Shown one piece after another: positions 20,189 through 26,779 of a stretch of DNA of 64,000 bases; position 1 is the stretch's first letter; each line of letters begins with the position of its first letter. The notes beneath the pieces were generated by a model. The model saw nothing but the letters and a program-made list of their open reading frames with translations, was not told the DNA's origin and ran no database searches. This DNA is from Olsenella uli. Lineage in GTDB: Bacteria > Actinomycetota > Coriobacteriia > Coriobacteriales > Atopobiaceae. The stretch lies in NCBI RefSeq assembly GCF_016899935.1, contig NZ_JACJJK010000001.1, forward strand, positions 186,001 through 250,000. The letters run 5' to 3'. A program made the translations under genes and the position numbers.

Positions 20189-21529
20189 TTATGCCTTGGC
20201 CGCCGCAGCCTCGGTGGCCCAGCCGTCGACGAAGGCGGTCTTGACGGCGTCCCAGTTGGCGTCGGTCTGGTCGGCCGCGTAGGTGGTCAGCGCCGAGCCA
20301 ACGCCGTTCTTCCACTCCTCGGAGGGCATGGTCGAGAAGCACCACTTCACCGGGGTCTTGTCGGCGTTGATCTCGTCGGCGAGGTTGTTGAGGACGTTGG
20401 TGGACTCGAGGTTGGCCTCGAACGGGATCACGAAGCCCATGCCGGCCTCGCCGGAGGGCATCGCGCCCTCGGAGCCGCACATGGCCTTGACGCCCGTGTC
20501 GGAGGTGACGCACCAGTTGATGAAGTCGAGCGTCGCCTTGATGTCGTCCTCGGAGGCGTTCTTGTTCACGCACCAGTAGTTCTCGGAGCCCGTGCAGATG
20601 CCCTGGTCCTCCTCGCCGTCCACGCCGATGTAGATCGGCAGCAGGCCGAGGTTCTCGTCACCGACGTCGGCGACGTTGGCGTACTCCCACGTGCCGTTCT
20701 GGTAGAACACGCACTGGCCGGTCACGAACTCGGCGGTGGCGTCGTCGGCGGTCTTGGTGGAGAGCTGCGTGGGGTCGCAGGTGGCGTTGTTGATGTAGAG
20801 GTCCCAGATCTGGCGGTACTCGGGCAGGTAGGTGCCCTTGATGGCGTCGGTGGTGTCGATGCCGTCGGCCTTGTACTCGTAGTAGATCGGGAGGTTGGCG
20901 AGGTGCGTCTTGAAGCGCCAGTCGGAGGAGCCGTCCATGCCGGCCGAGCCGAAGGCCGAGAAGCCCAGCTCGTCCTTGCGGGCGGTGATGTCCTCGGCGA
21001 CCTTCTTCAGGCTATCGAAGTTGGTGATGTCCTCGGCGCTGTAGCCGGCCTGCTCGAGCAGGGACTTGTTGTAGATGATGCCGTAGGACTCGATGACGTA
21101 GGCGATGCCCTTGGTCTTGCCGTCGTCGCCCTTGAGGGCATAGTCGTCCTTGGTGAGCTGGCCCATGATGTCGGTGTCGTCGAGGTCGTAGCAGTAGTCC
21201 TTCCAGGACGCCAGGCCCACCGGGCCGTTCACCTGGAAGAGCGTCGGGGCCTCCGTCTTGGCCATCTCGGACTTGAGGGTGGTCTCGTACTGGCCGGATG
21301 CGGCCGTCATGACGGTCACGGGCACGCCGGTCTCCTCGGTGTAGACCTCGGCGAGCTCCTGCCACTGCGCGTCCTGCTCGGGCTTGAAGTTGAGGTAGTA
21401 GACCTTGCCGGCGGCCTGCTTGTCGCCGCCGTTGCTCTGGTCGCCGCCGCAGCCCGCGAGCGCGAGCGCGCCCGCGCCCGCCATGAGCCCGAGGCCCGCC
21501 TGCACGAACTGACGCCGCTTCATCAACAT
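20189..21529 (-). CDS. Sugar ABC transporter substrate-binding lipoprotein
   Basis: A secreted lipoprotein of 446 residues that captures sugar for the importer. The N-terminus is basic (MLMKRRQF), followed by a hydrophobic stretch and lipobox LAGC (cleavage before the Cys at about 27). A Ser/Gly/Asp-rich linker follows, then a family 1 extracellular solute-binding fold (YYLNFKPEQDAQWQELAEVYTEE). AGGAGGGAGC lies upstream of the ATG. It is the first gene of the six-gene operon and has its own promoter and LacI operator. The malQ gene in the operon suggests maltodextrin as ligand. Confidence 0.92.
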   Translation of the reverse strand: MLMKRRQFVQAGLGLMAGAGALALAGCGGDQSNGGDKQAAGKVYYLNFKPEQDAQWQELAEVYTEETGVPVTVMTAASGQYETTLKSEMAKTEAPTLFQVNGPVGLASWKDYCYDLDDTDIMGQLTKDDYALKGDDGKTKGIAYVIESYGIIYNKSLLEQAGYSAEDITNFDSLKKVAEDITARKDELGFSAFGSAGMDGSSDWRFKTHLANLPIYYEYKADGIDTTDAIKGTYLPEYRQIWDLYINNATCDPTQLSTKTADDATAEFVTGQCVFYQNGTWEYANVADVGDENLGLLPIYIGVDGEEDQGICTGSENYWCVNKNASEDDIKATLDFINWCVTSDTGVKAMCGSEGAMPSGEAGMGFVIPFEANLESTNVLNNLADEINADKTPVKWCFSTMPSEEWKNGVGSALTTYAADQTDANWDAVKTAFVDGWATEAAAAKA

Positions 21530-21585
21530 AACGTGCTCCCTCCTGCCGTCTCTGTCGAAACGCTCCCGGTTCTTCTCGTTTGATT

Positions 21586-21641
21586 TGGAAACGTTTCATT
21601 TCCGTTGGCTGTACTATGGCACGCCAAAGTACGACGTTCAA
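21586..21641 (-). promoter_or_regulatory. Promoter and LacI-type operator of the sugar operon
   Basis: Reading the minus strand, TTGAAC (21636-21641) and CATAGT (21613-21618) are separated by 17 bp. Just downstream of the -10 lies TGAAACGTTTCCA (21586-21598), whose 10-bp core GAAACGTTTC is a perfect palindrome of the LacI/CcpA type. A related half site, GAAACGCTCC, lies at 21568-21577. An operator over the start region implies repression, probably by the LacI protein encoded in this operon; a global CcpA-like factor is the alternative. Confidence 0.75.
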
Positions 21642-21744
21642 CTGGTATTTCTTTCAGGAACCGGCTGGCGGCGATTTGCTACCACTCACGAAACAACGGC
21701 CTAAATTGGAAAGGGTTCCAAGCGGCGACCCGCCGACTGCCCAG

Positions 21745-21823
21745 AAATAACGTACAGAATTCGACAAGTACGTTATTTTTACCTGCGGATATAGATAGTG
21801 GTGCTTGATTCTGTACGTTATTT
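21745..21823 (-). repeat. 79-bp intergenic repeat, copy 2 (inverted)
   Basis: This is the best preserved of the three copies. The ends AAATAACGTACAGAAT (21745-21760) and ATTCTGTACGTTATTT (21808-21823) are perfect 16-bp terminal inverted repeats. An internal GTACGTTATTT makes a second pairing partner. It lies between the sugar-operon promoter and the terminator region of the LuxR-type gene, and matches copies 1 and 3 in length with no indels. Confidence 0.92.
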
Positions 21824-21863
21824 CGGGCCGGGCGCCCGCGCGGGAGACCGTCTCCGCGCACGC

Positions 21864-21894
21864 AAAAAGGGGCGGCGCCCCATTGCGCCGCCCC
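21864..21894 (-). terminator. Rho-independent terminator downstream of the LuxR-type gene
   Basis: On the minus strand, GGGGCGGCGC pairs with GCGCCGCCCC (10-bp stem, loop AATGGG) and is followed by TTTTTGC. It lies nearly 300 nt beyond the LuxR-type stop codon, so the transcript has a long 3' tail. Confidence 0.9.
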
Positions 21895-22185
21895 GCCTCG
21901 TCTGTACTTTGGAATCACCCGTGTCTCTGCGTATTGATGTCGGACAACTGGGTATTCAACCTGGACCCGCTTCGAGTGTTCCTGTCATCAGTCCGTTCCG
22001 AAATGCGTTTCGGAGAACGTTGGCGAGTGCGCTCGCCCCAGATGTTATAGGACCTCGGTCGCACGGTCGGCGGGCCCAAACTGCGCGTTCTCTTCGCTGT
22101 TCACTGGACTCGCCTCCTCCTGACGGTCGCTTGCTTGTAGCGACGGTTCCTGTGCTTACTCACCTTGTTCCCGCGCGCGCCGTCC
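21895..22185 (-). other. Structured 290-nt tail between the LuxR-type gene and its terminator
   Basis: No conventional gene is seen. On the minus strand two adjacent perfect hairpins share loop CGCA: GGCGAG-CGCA-CTCGCC and TCCGAAA-CGCA-TTTCGGA. Two tiny overlapping frames precede them: a basic 20-residue frame (22101-22163, VSKHRNRRYKQATVRRRRVQ) and a 19-residue frame (22045-22104, GTG start, MNSEENAQFGPADRATEVL). They overlap as GTGA, with AGGAGGAGG inside the first serving as ribosome site for the second. This could be a structured RNA, coupled small ORFs or neither. Confidence 0.35.
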
Positions 22186-23499
22186 TTACGCACTTGTGTC
22201 GGGGTCGTCCGCAGACGGTCGGTTTTTGCCGGCGGACGGCACATGCCCCACGTCACGGGCGAGAATATCGGCGAGCTGGCGGCTCGTGTGCACGCCCAGA
22301 AGCTCGTAGCCCTGCGCCCGGTAGGCGTTCACGGTCCCCGGCGCCACGTGCAGGGCCTCGCAGACCTCGGGCGTGCTGAGCCCGAGCGCGATCTTGAGCA
22401 GGACGTGCGCCTGTAGCTCGCCGGCGCCGCGCCCGCGCAGGTAGAGCACGCAGCGCTCCTCGTCGAGCCGCGTCGCCTCGCGCGACGTGGGCCACAGCAG
22501 GTGCGGCGCGAGCGCCGCGAGCGCGACCGCGTAGCCCACCGGCGCGAGCGCGTTCACGCTCATCGAGACCGAGTCAAGGCGCACCTCGAGCCCGTACCAG
22601 CCGCCGCCCACGAGCGCCCCTGCCACGACGAGCGCGAGCAGGACCGCGGCGAGTCCCACCGTGAGCCGGCGGGGACGCACCCGCAGCCCGTGCAGGCGGG
22701 CGTAGCCGAGAAGGACGAGCCAGGGCACGACGAGCGCCGCCAGGACGAGCAGGATGCCGGTCGCCTGCGCGAGCGCCTGGTCGCTCGTCATGAGGACGCG
22801 CGTGAGCAGGCGCAGGGTCAGTCCCGCGCAGAGCGCGAGCACCATGAGCGCGGGCGCGCCGGCGGAGGTGACGTCCAGCGAGGGCGGCACGGCGGCCGCC
22901 CCGACCTCATGCGGCACGAGCTCCTCGAGCGAGCCCACGCCGAGCTTCTCGCATGCGCGGGCCCGGTAGGTGGCGACCGTCGAGGGGCTTATCGCCAGCG
23001 CCTCGGCGACCTGCGCCTGCGTTGAGCCCGTGGCGAGCGCCTCGACGACCTCGCGCTCGCGCTCCGTGAGCGCCTCGGCGCCGGGACGTCCCGCGAGCGG
23101 GGACGCGGGGACGTCGGACGACGCCCTCGGGAGCGCCCACGCCGCGAGCCCGACGCCCCAGAGCAGCCACGCCGCGTAGCGCAGCGCCCACTCGGGCCAG
23201 CGCAGGGCCGCGCCGAGGCTCATGCTCCCCGAGCAGCTCGCGAACAGCACGGCCAGGTAGCTGAGAAGCGCCGCGACGCCCGCAGCGACGAGCGCCCGCC
23301 GGCGGCGCCCCAGACGCTCGCGCAGCGCCCATCCGAGCGCGGCGGCCACGAGCGCGAGCGGGATCGCCGACGTCCAGAGGTAGTACTCGAACGGGAGGTG
23401 CGCGCCCTCCCCCATCGTCCTCGCGACGCCCGGGGCGAGCAGCAGGACCGCTCCCCACAGCACCCACACCGCCACGCGCATCGCCCTCTTCACGCTCAT
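22186..23499 (-). CDS. Membrane protein with two LuxR-type HTH domains
   Basis: A 437-residue protein with an unusual repeated plan. Four hydrophobic segments (about 8-28, 40-58, 68-88, 105-123) lead to a first LuxR-type HTH at about 142-198 (LTEREREVVEALATGSTQAQVAEALAISPSTVATY). Four more hydrophobic segments (about 215-335) lead to a second, more divergent HTH at about 345-415 (LSTPEVCEALHVAPGTVNAY). Membrane-bound proteins with C-terminal LuxR domains are common in Coriobacteriia; two HTHs in one chain are not usual to my knowledge. The start is at ATG 23499, preceded by GGGAGGCGGC. Ligand and targets are unknown. The strand and position suggest a single-gene unit. Confidence 0.85.
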   Translation of the reverse strand: MSVKRAMRVAVWVLWGAVLLLAPGVARTMGEGAHLPFEYYLWTSAIPLALVAAALGWALRERLGRRRRALVAAGVAALLSYLAVLFASCSGSMSLGAALRWPEWALRYAAWLLWGVGLAAWALPRASSDVPASPLAGRPGAEALTEREREVVEALATGSTQAQVAEALAISPSTVATYRARACEKLGVGSLEELVPHEVGAAAVPPSLDVTSAGAPALMVLALCAGLTLRLLTRVLMTSDQALAQATGILLVLAALVVPWLVLLGYARLHGLRVRPRRLTVGLAAVLLALVVAGALVGGGWYGLEVRLDSVSMSVNALAPVGYAVALAALAPHLLWPTSREATRLDEERCVLYLRGRGAGELQAHVLLKIALGLSTPEVCEALHVAPGTVNAYRAQGYELLGVHTSRQLADILARDVGHVPSAGKNRPSADDPDTSA

Positions 23500-23603
23500 G
23501 CCGCCTCCCATCCGCGTCTCGTCGGGAGCATCGTAGGCGCCGCAGGGCGCGCCTGTCACGTCACGGACGCTATGCACGTGCCCACGACACGGTCCTTCTC
23601 GGC

Positions 23604-23634
23604 AAAAAAACGCCCCGGACCGGAGTCCGGGGCG
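23604..23634 (-). terminator. Rho-independent terminator of infC-rpmI-rplT
   Basis: On the minus strand CGCCCCGGAC pairs with GTCCGGGGCG around a 4-nt loop, followed by seven T. It lies 25 nt past the rplT stop. Confidence 0.93.
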
Positions 23635-23658
23635 TCGACAATGCCGTGGTGCGCGGCG

Positions 23659-24024
23659 CTACTCGGCGTCGGCGAGGGCCTTCTTGGCGACCTCGGCGAT
23701 GTCGGCGAAGGTGGCCTCGTCGGAGTAGGCGATCTCGGCGAGGACCTTGCGGTCGAGCTCGACGCCGGCGAGCTTGAGGCCGTGCATGAGCTTGCTGTAG
23801 GACAGGCCGTTCATGCGGGCGGCGGCGTTGATGCGCTGGATCCACAGGGCGCGGAAGTCGCGCTTCTTGTTGCGGCGGTCGCGGTAGGCGTACTGACCGG
23901 AGTGCTGCGCCTGCTCCTTCATGCCGCGGAACGTGCGGGAACGGACCCCGTAGTAGCCCTTGGTGCGCTCGACGAGCGTGTTGCGCTTCTTACGGCCGGC
24001 GACGGCGCGCTTGACTCGTGCCAT
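23659..24024 (-). CDS. rplT: 50S ribosomal protein L20
   Basis: A 121-residue basic ribosomal protein starting [25 protein letters not shown]. It contains [21 protein letters not shown] and the C-terminal [15 protein letters not shown]. Length and motifs match L20. It is the last gene of infC-rpmI-rplT. In several bacteria L20 represses this operon by binding its leader; whether it does so here is inference. Confidence 0.98.
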   Translation of the reverse strand: MARVKRAVAGRKKRNTLVERTKGYYGVRSRTFRGMKEQAQHSGQYAYRDRRNKKRDFRALWIQRINAAARMNGLSYSKLMHGLKLAGVELDRKVLAEIAYSDEATFADIAEVAKKALADAE

Positions 24025-24068
24025 ATCTGATCAACTCCTTGCTGGGAAACTTCACTCGGGGGCGCGGG

Positions 24069-24266
24069 CTACTTGGAGCCCATGCGCTGGGAGACGGTCT
24101 TGACGTCGGCGTCGGAGAGGACGGTCTCCTGACGGAAGCCGCGGATGCGCTTGGGCGACTTCTTGGTGAGGATGTGGCTCTTGAACGCCTTGGCGCGCAT
24201 GATCTTGCCAGAGCCGGTGCGGCGGAAGCGCTTCGCCGTACCCTTGTGGGTCTTCATCTTGGGCAT
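24069..24266 (-). CDS. rpmI: 50S ribosomal protein L35
   Basis: A 65-residue ribosomal protein starting [30 protein letters not shown], diagnostic for L35. It lies 1 nt after the infC stop and 44 nt before rplT, the conserved order. Confidence 0.98.
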   Translation of the reverse strand: MPKMKTHKGTAKRFRRTGSGKIMRAKAFKSHILTKKSPKRIRGFRQETVLSDADVKTVSQRMGSK

Positions 24267-24267
24267 G

Positions 24268-24840
24268 CTAGTTCTCCTTCTCCGTGACTTGCTCGTCGCC
24301 CTTCTCGTCCAGCTTCTCGAAGGCTCCCTTGATCGGGGCGATGGTCATGTGCATGTTGCGACCCTCCATGAGCGGCTTCTGCTCGATGGTGGCGACGTCC
24401 TTGAGGTCCTCCGCCAGACGGTCGAGCACGAGACGTCCCTGCTCGGGGTGGGCCATCTCACGACCGCGGAACATGATCGTGATCTTGACGCGCGCGCCCT
24501 TGCGCAGGAAACGCAGGACATGGCCCTTCTTGGTCTCGTAGTCGCCCACGTCGATCTTGGGGCGGAACTTCATCTCCTTGACCTCGACCTTGGACTGGTT
24601 CTTGCGCGCCGCCTTGGCCTTGCGGTCCTGCTCGTACTTGTACTTCTTGTAGTCGAGCATCTTGCAGACGGGAGGCTCGGCGTTGGGCGCGATCTCCACG
24701 AGGTCGAGACCCTGGTCGCCCGCGATGCGCAGGGCGTCGCGCACGCCGAACAGGCCCAGCTGGGAGCCGTCGACGCCGATCAGGCGACACGTGCGGGATG
24801 TGATCTCCTCATTGATGCGAGGACCGTCGTTTCTGGCTAT
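24268..24840 (-). CDS. infC: Translation initiation factor IF-3 with an AUA start codon
   Basis: IF-3 (about 190 residues) binds the 30S subunit and checks start-codon pairing. The first ATG/GTG in frame (24744) would cut off the conserved N-terminal domain. Upstream codons encode [20 protein letters not shown], clearly IF-3, and an in-frame TGA at 24844-24846 leaves ATA at 24838-24840 as the only sensible start, 7 nt after GGAAGGTG. Rare AUU/AUC/AUA starts on infC are the known basis of IF-3 autoregulation. The C-terminal domain includes [13 protein letters not shown]. Confidence 0.95.
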   Translation of the reverse strand: MARNDGPRINEEITSRTCRLIGVDGSQLGLFGVRDALRIAGDQGLDLVEIAPNAEPPVCKMLDYKKYKYEQDRKAKAARKNQSKVEVKEMKFRPKIDVGDYETKKGHVLRFLRKGARVKITIMFRGREMAHPEQGRLVLDRLAEDLKDVATIEQKPLMEGRNMHMTIAPIKGAFEKLDEKGDEQVTEKEN

Positions 24841-25015
24841 CGTTCACACCTTCCTCTCGTCGCGGCTCGCGCCGCACAAAAAAGCCCCTGGCGCCATGCA
24901 GCATCCAGGAGACATCGCGGGCCCGTGCGCGGGCTGAGGTTACGTTGTCTGACCAGACAGCTGCCGGAAGGCGCCGTGTAGGTGGGGGCTCTCGCCCCGC
25001 TTCGCAAAACGCACA
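24841..25015 (-). promoter_or_regulatory. Structured leader of infC-rpmI-rplT with attenuator-like hairpin
   Basis: The transcript leader contains several hairpins: GGGGC-GAGA-GCCCC, the near-palindrome TTGTCTGACCAGACA on the plus strand, CCTGG...CCAGG followed by GGCTTTTTTG (a terminator-like element at about 24877-24912), and GCGGC-GCGA-GCCGC just before the infC ribosome site. A terminator before infC matches the attenuation of this operon by L20 in other Gram-positives. Similarity to a known leader family was not tested. Confidence 0.65.
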
Positions 25016-25022
25016 CTGGAGA

Positions 25023-25051
25023 AAGATAGCACGCGCGCCGGGCCCGGGCAA
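25023..25051 (-). promoter_or_regulatory. Promoter of infC operon
   Basis: On the minus strand TTGCCC (25046-25051) and TATCTT (25023-25028) are separated by 17 bp. This gives a leader of about 175 nt before infC. Confidence 0.65.
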
Positions 25052-25133
25052 GAGGTTTTTCTCGCCCGGGGCCGGCGCGCGCGTGATTCAGAAACTCTTC
25101 ACAGGCCGAGGGCGACCGGCGCCCCGCATGCCC

Positions 25134-25652
25134 CTAGAGGTTGAGGGAGGCGGACTGCACGTAGGTGCGGGCCTGGTACTCGCGGTCCAGGTCGTAGAGG
25201 CCCTTGGGATCGCAGCCAAAGAGCTTCATGTTGGTGATCATGTCGCGCGCGTTGGTCTCCTCCTCGCCCTGCTCGGAGACGAACCAGTCCAGGAACTTCA
25301 TCGTGCGGACGTCGTGGGCGGCGTGGGCCACCTCGTAGCAGTGGTGGATGAGGCCCGTGACGTACTCCTCGTGCTCCAGGCCCGCCTCCAACGGCTGGAG
25401 GTCGTTCTCGAAGGTCTTGTCCGGCTTGGCGATGGCCTCCATCGTGGGCTTGAAGTCGTTGTCCAGGAGGTAGCGGCGGATGGCCAGGGCGTGGTCCATC
25501 TCCTCCTTGGCCTGGATCTCGTACCAGTTGGCAAAGCCCTTGAGGCCGCGGTCGTCGTAGTAGTCCGCGAAGGTGAGATAGAGGTAGCTGGAGTAGAGCT
25601 CCTTGTTGATCTGCTCGTTCAGGACCGAGGTGACCTCGCTCGTCAGCGCCAT
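25134..25652 (-). CDS. ftnA: Ferritin
   Basis: A 172-residue non-heme ferritin that stores iron as a 24-mer shell. It reads LNEQINKELYSSYLYLTFADYYDDRGLKGFANWY, then EIQAKEEMDHALAIRRYL, which holds the ferroxidase Glu and ExxH ligands, and later VSEQGEEETNARDM. The ATG is at 25652; the open frame upstream covers the tRNA-Leu region and is not coding. A TATAGT -10 (25692-25697, minus) and the inverted repeat CCGCAGG/CCTGCGG (25702-25724) lie upstream and could be iron or oxidative control sites; this is inference. Confidence 0.94.
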   Translation of the reverse strand: MALTSEVTSVLNEQINKELYSSYLYLTFADYYDDRGLKGFANWYEIQAKEEMDHALAIRRYLLDNDFKPTMEAIAKPDKTFENDLQPLEAGLEHEEYVTGLIHHCYEVAHAAHDVRTMKFLDWFVSEQGEEETNARDMITNMKLFGCDPKGLYDLDREYQARTYVQSASLNL

Positions 25653-25691
25653 GGGGGTTCCCTTCTCGTCGGAGGTTGTTCGAACACGCCC

Positions 25692-25735
25692 ACTATATAC
25701 CCCGCAGGCGACAAAAACCTGCGGTCTGGTATAGT
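25692..25735. promoter_or_regulatory. Divergent promoter region of ferritin and tRNA-Leu
   Basis: TATAGT occurs on the minus strand (25692-25697, ferritin) and on the plus strand (25730-25735, tRNA-Leu). Between them lies the perfect 7-bp inverted repeat CCGCAGG (25702-25708) and CCTGCGG (25718-25724). Neither -10 has a good -35, so an activator or operator role for the palindrome is possible. Confidence 0.45.
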
Positions 25736-25761
25736 TCCTCTTGCGTTTGGTGCGCGCCCTT

Positions 25762-25846
25762 GCCCGAGTGGCGGAATTGGCAGACGCGACGGTCTCAAAA
25801 ACCGTTGGGGAAACTCGTGCGGGTTCGAGCCCCGCCTCGGGCACCA
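25762..25846 (+). tRNA. tRNA-Leu (anticodon CAA)
   Basis: An 85-nt class II tRNA with encoded CCA. The acceptor GCCCGAG pairs with CTCGGGC. The anticodon stem ACGGT/ACCGT encloses CTCAAAA, giving anticodon CAA (codon TTG). A long variable arm TTGGGGAAACTCG and T arm GCGGG-TTCGAGC-CCCGC follow. Confidence 0.96.
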
Positions 25847-25896
25847 TCTCTTTTTTCTCGCCTCCCCCTGGCCCTAGCCCCGGCCCTGACCCCGGC

Positions 25897-26063
25897 TTGT
25901 CTGGGCAAACAGTTCAAACCAACTCGCCCCGTCCTCCCTATCTGGGTCGCCCTGAGCTGGGAAAACGCTCCCGAGAGGCGTTATCTGGGTCGCCCTGAGC
26001 TGGGAAAACGCTCCCGAGAGGCGTTATCTGGGTCGATATGGTTGAGAATCTTTGCCCAGACAA
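25897..26063. repeat. 43-bp tandem repeat inside 13-bp inverted repeats
   Basis: TTGTCTGGGCAAA (25897-25909) and TTTGCCCAGACAA (26051-26063) are perfect inverted ends. Inside, a 43-bp unit beginning TATCTGGGTCGCCC occurs at 25939-25981 and again, identical, at 25982-26024, with a third partial start at 26025. The unit contains AACGC/GCGTT inverted arms. The remaining gap to the next gene has four GGCGAGAAG-like runs (26083-26137) and no gene. Confidence 0.9.
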
Positions 26064-26143
26064 ACCCGGATCAGGTGAGGAGCGGGCGAGAAGAACCGGC
26101 GAGAAGGACCGACGGGCCAAGAAGGGGCCGGCGAGAAGGACGG

Positions 26144-26779
26144 CTAGCGCAGGAAGGGGTTCGTGGCGAGCTCGCGGGCCATCGTCGTGGCCGGGCCGTG
26201 GCCGCAGAAAAGCGTGGTCTCGGGCGCGATCTGGGCCGCCATGCGCGCGAGGGACGCCATGATCGTGGCCTCGTCGCCGCCCTTGAGGTCCGTGCGGCCG
26301 TGGCTGCCCGGGAAGAGCGTGTCCCCGACGAAGGCCACGCCCTCGGCGGACCCGCCGCCCACGAGCACGACGCCGCCCGGGGTGTGGCCCGGCGTCTCCA
26401 TCACGGTGAAGGTGGCCGTGCCCACGGCGATGACGTCGCCCTCGGCGAGCGTGCGGTCGGGAGCGGGGGCGTTCTCGTCGTAGCTGCGGCCGACCTCGCT
26501 CATCTCGCCCGCGTGGCGCGCGAGCTCGGCGTCGGCGGCGTTGATCGCGAAGGGGGCGCCGGTCGCGCGCACGAGGGCCGCGACGCCGCCCACGTGGTCG
26601 CCGTGGCCGTGGGTGGCCGCCACGCAGGTGACGCGCACGTCGTCGAGGACGGTGGCCAGCTGGTCGCCGGAGCCGCCGGGGTCGACGACCAGGCACTCCC
26701 CCGCGCTCACGTAGGCGTAGCAGTTGGTCGCAAGCGGCGTCACCACGTAGCGCCGCAGCTCGTCGTTCTTCTCGCCCAT
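26144..26779 (-). CDS. Metallo-beta-lactamase-fold hydrolase (glyoxalase II-like)
   Basis: A cytoplasmic 211-residue MBL-fold protein. The metal motif is THGHGDH (HxHxDH), followed by ETPGHTPGG, VGDTLFPGSHGRTD and the final CGHGPAT histidine. This order fits the short GloB-like group acting on thioesters or other esters; the substrate is unknown. The ATG at 26779 overlaps the rel TGA (TGATG), so it is translationally coupled to rel. In many Gram-positives this protein also follows relA and dtd; dtd is absent here. Confidence 0.88.
   Translation of the reverse strand: MGEKNDELRRYVVTPLATNCYAYVSAGECLVVDPGGSGDQLATVLDDVRVTCVAATHGHGDHVGGVAALVRATGAPFAINAADAELARHAGEMSEVGRSYDENAPAPDRTLAEGDVIAVGTATFTVMETPGHTPGGVVLVGGGSAEGVAFVGDTLFPGSHGRTDLKGGDEATIMASLARMAAQIAPETTLFCGHGPATTMARELATNPFLR

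Noticed and set aside
25134-25847. Longer ferritin frame starting upstream at 25847
   Set aside because: The extension crosses the tRNA-Leu gene and lacks a ribosome site; the ferritin fold starts at MALTSEV (25652).
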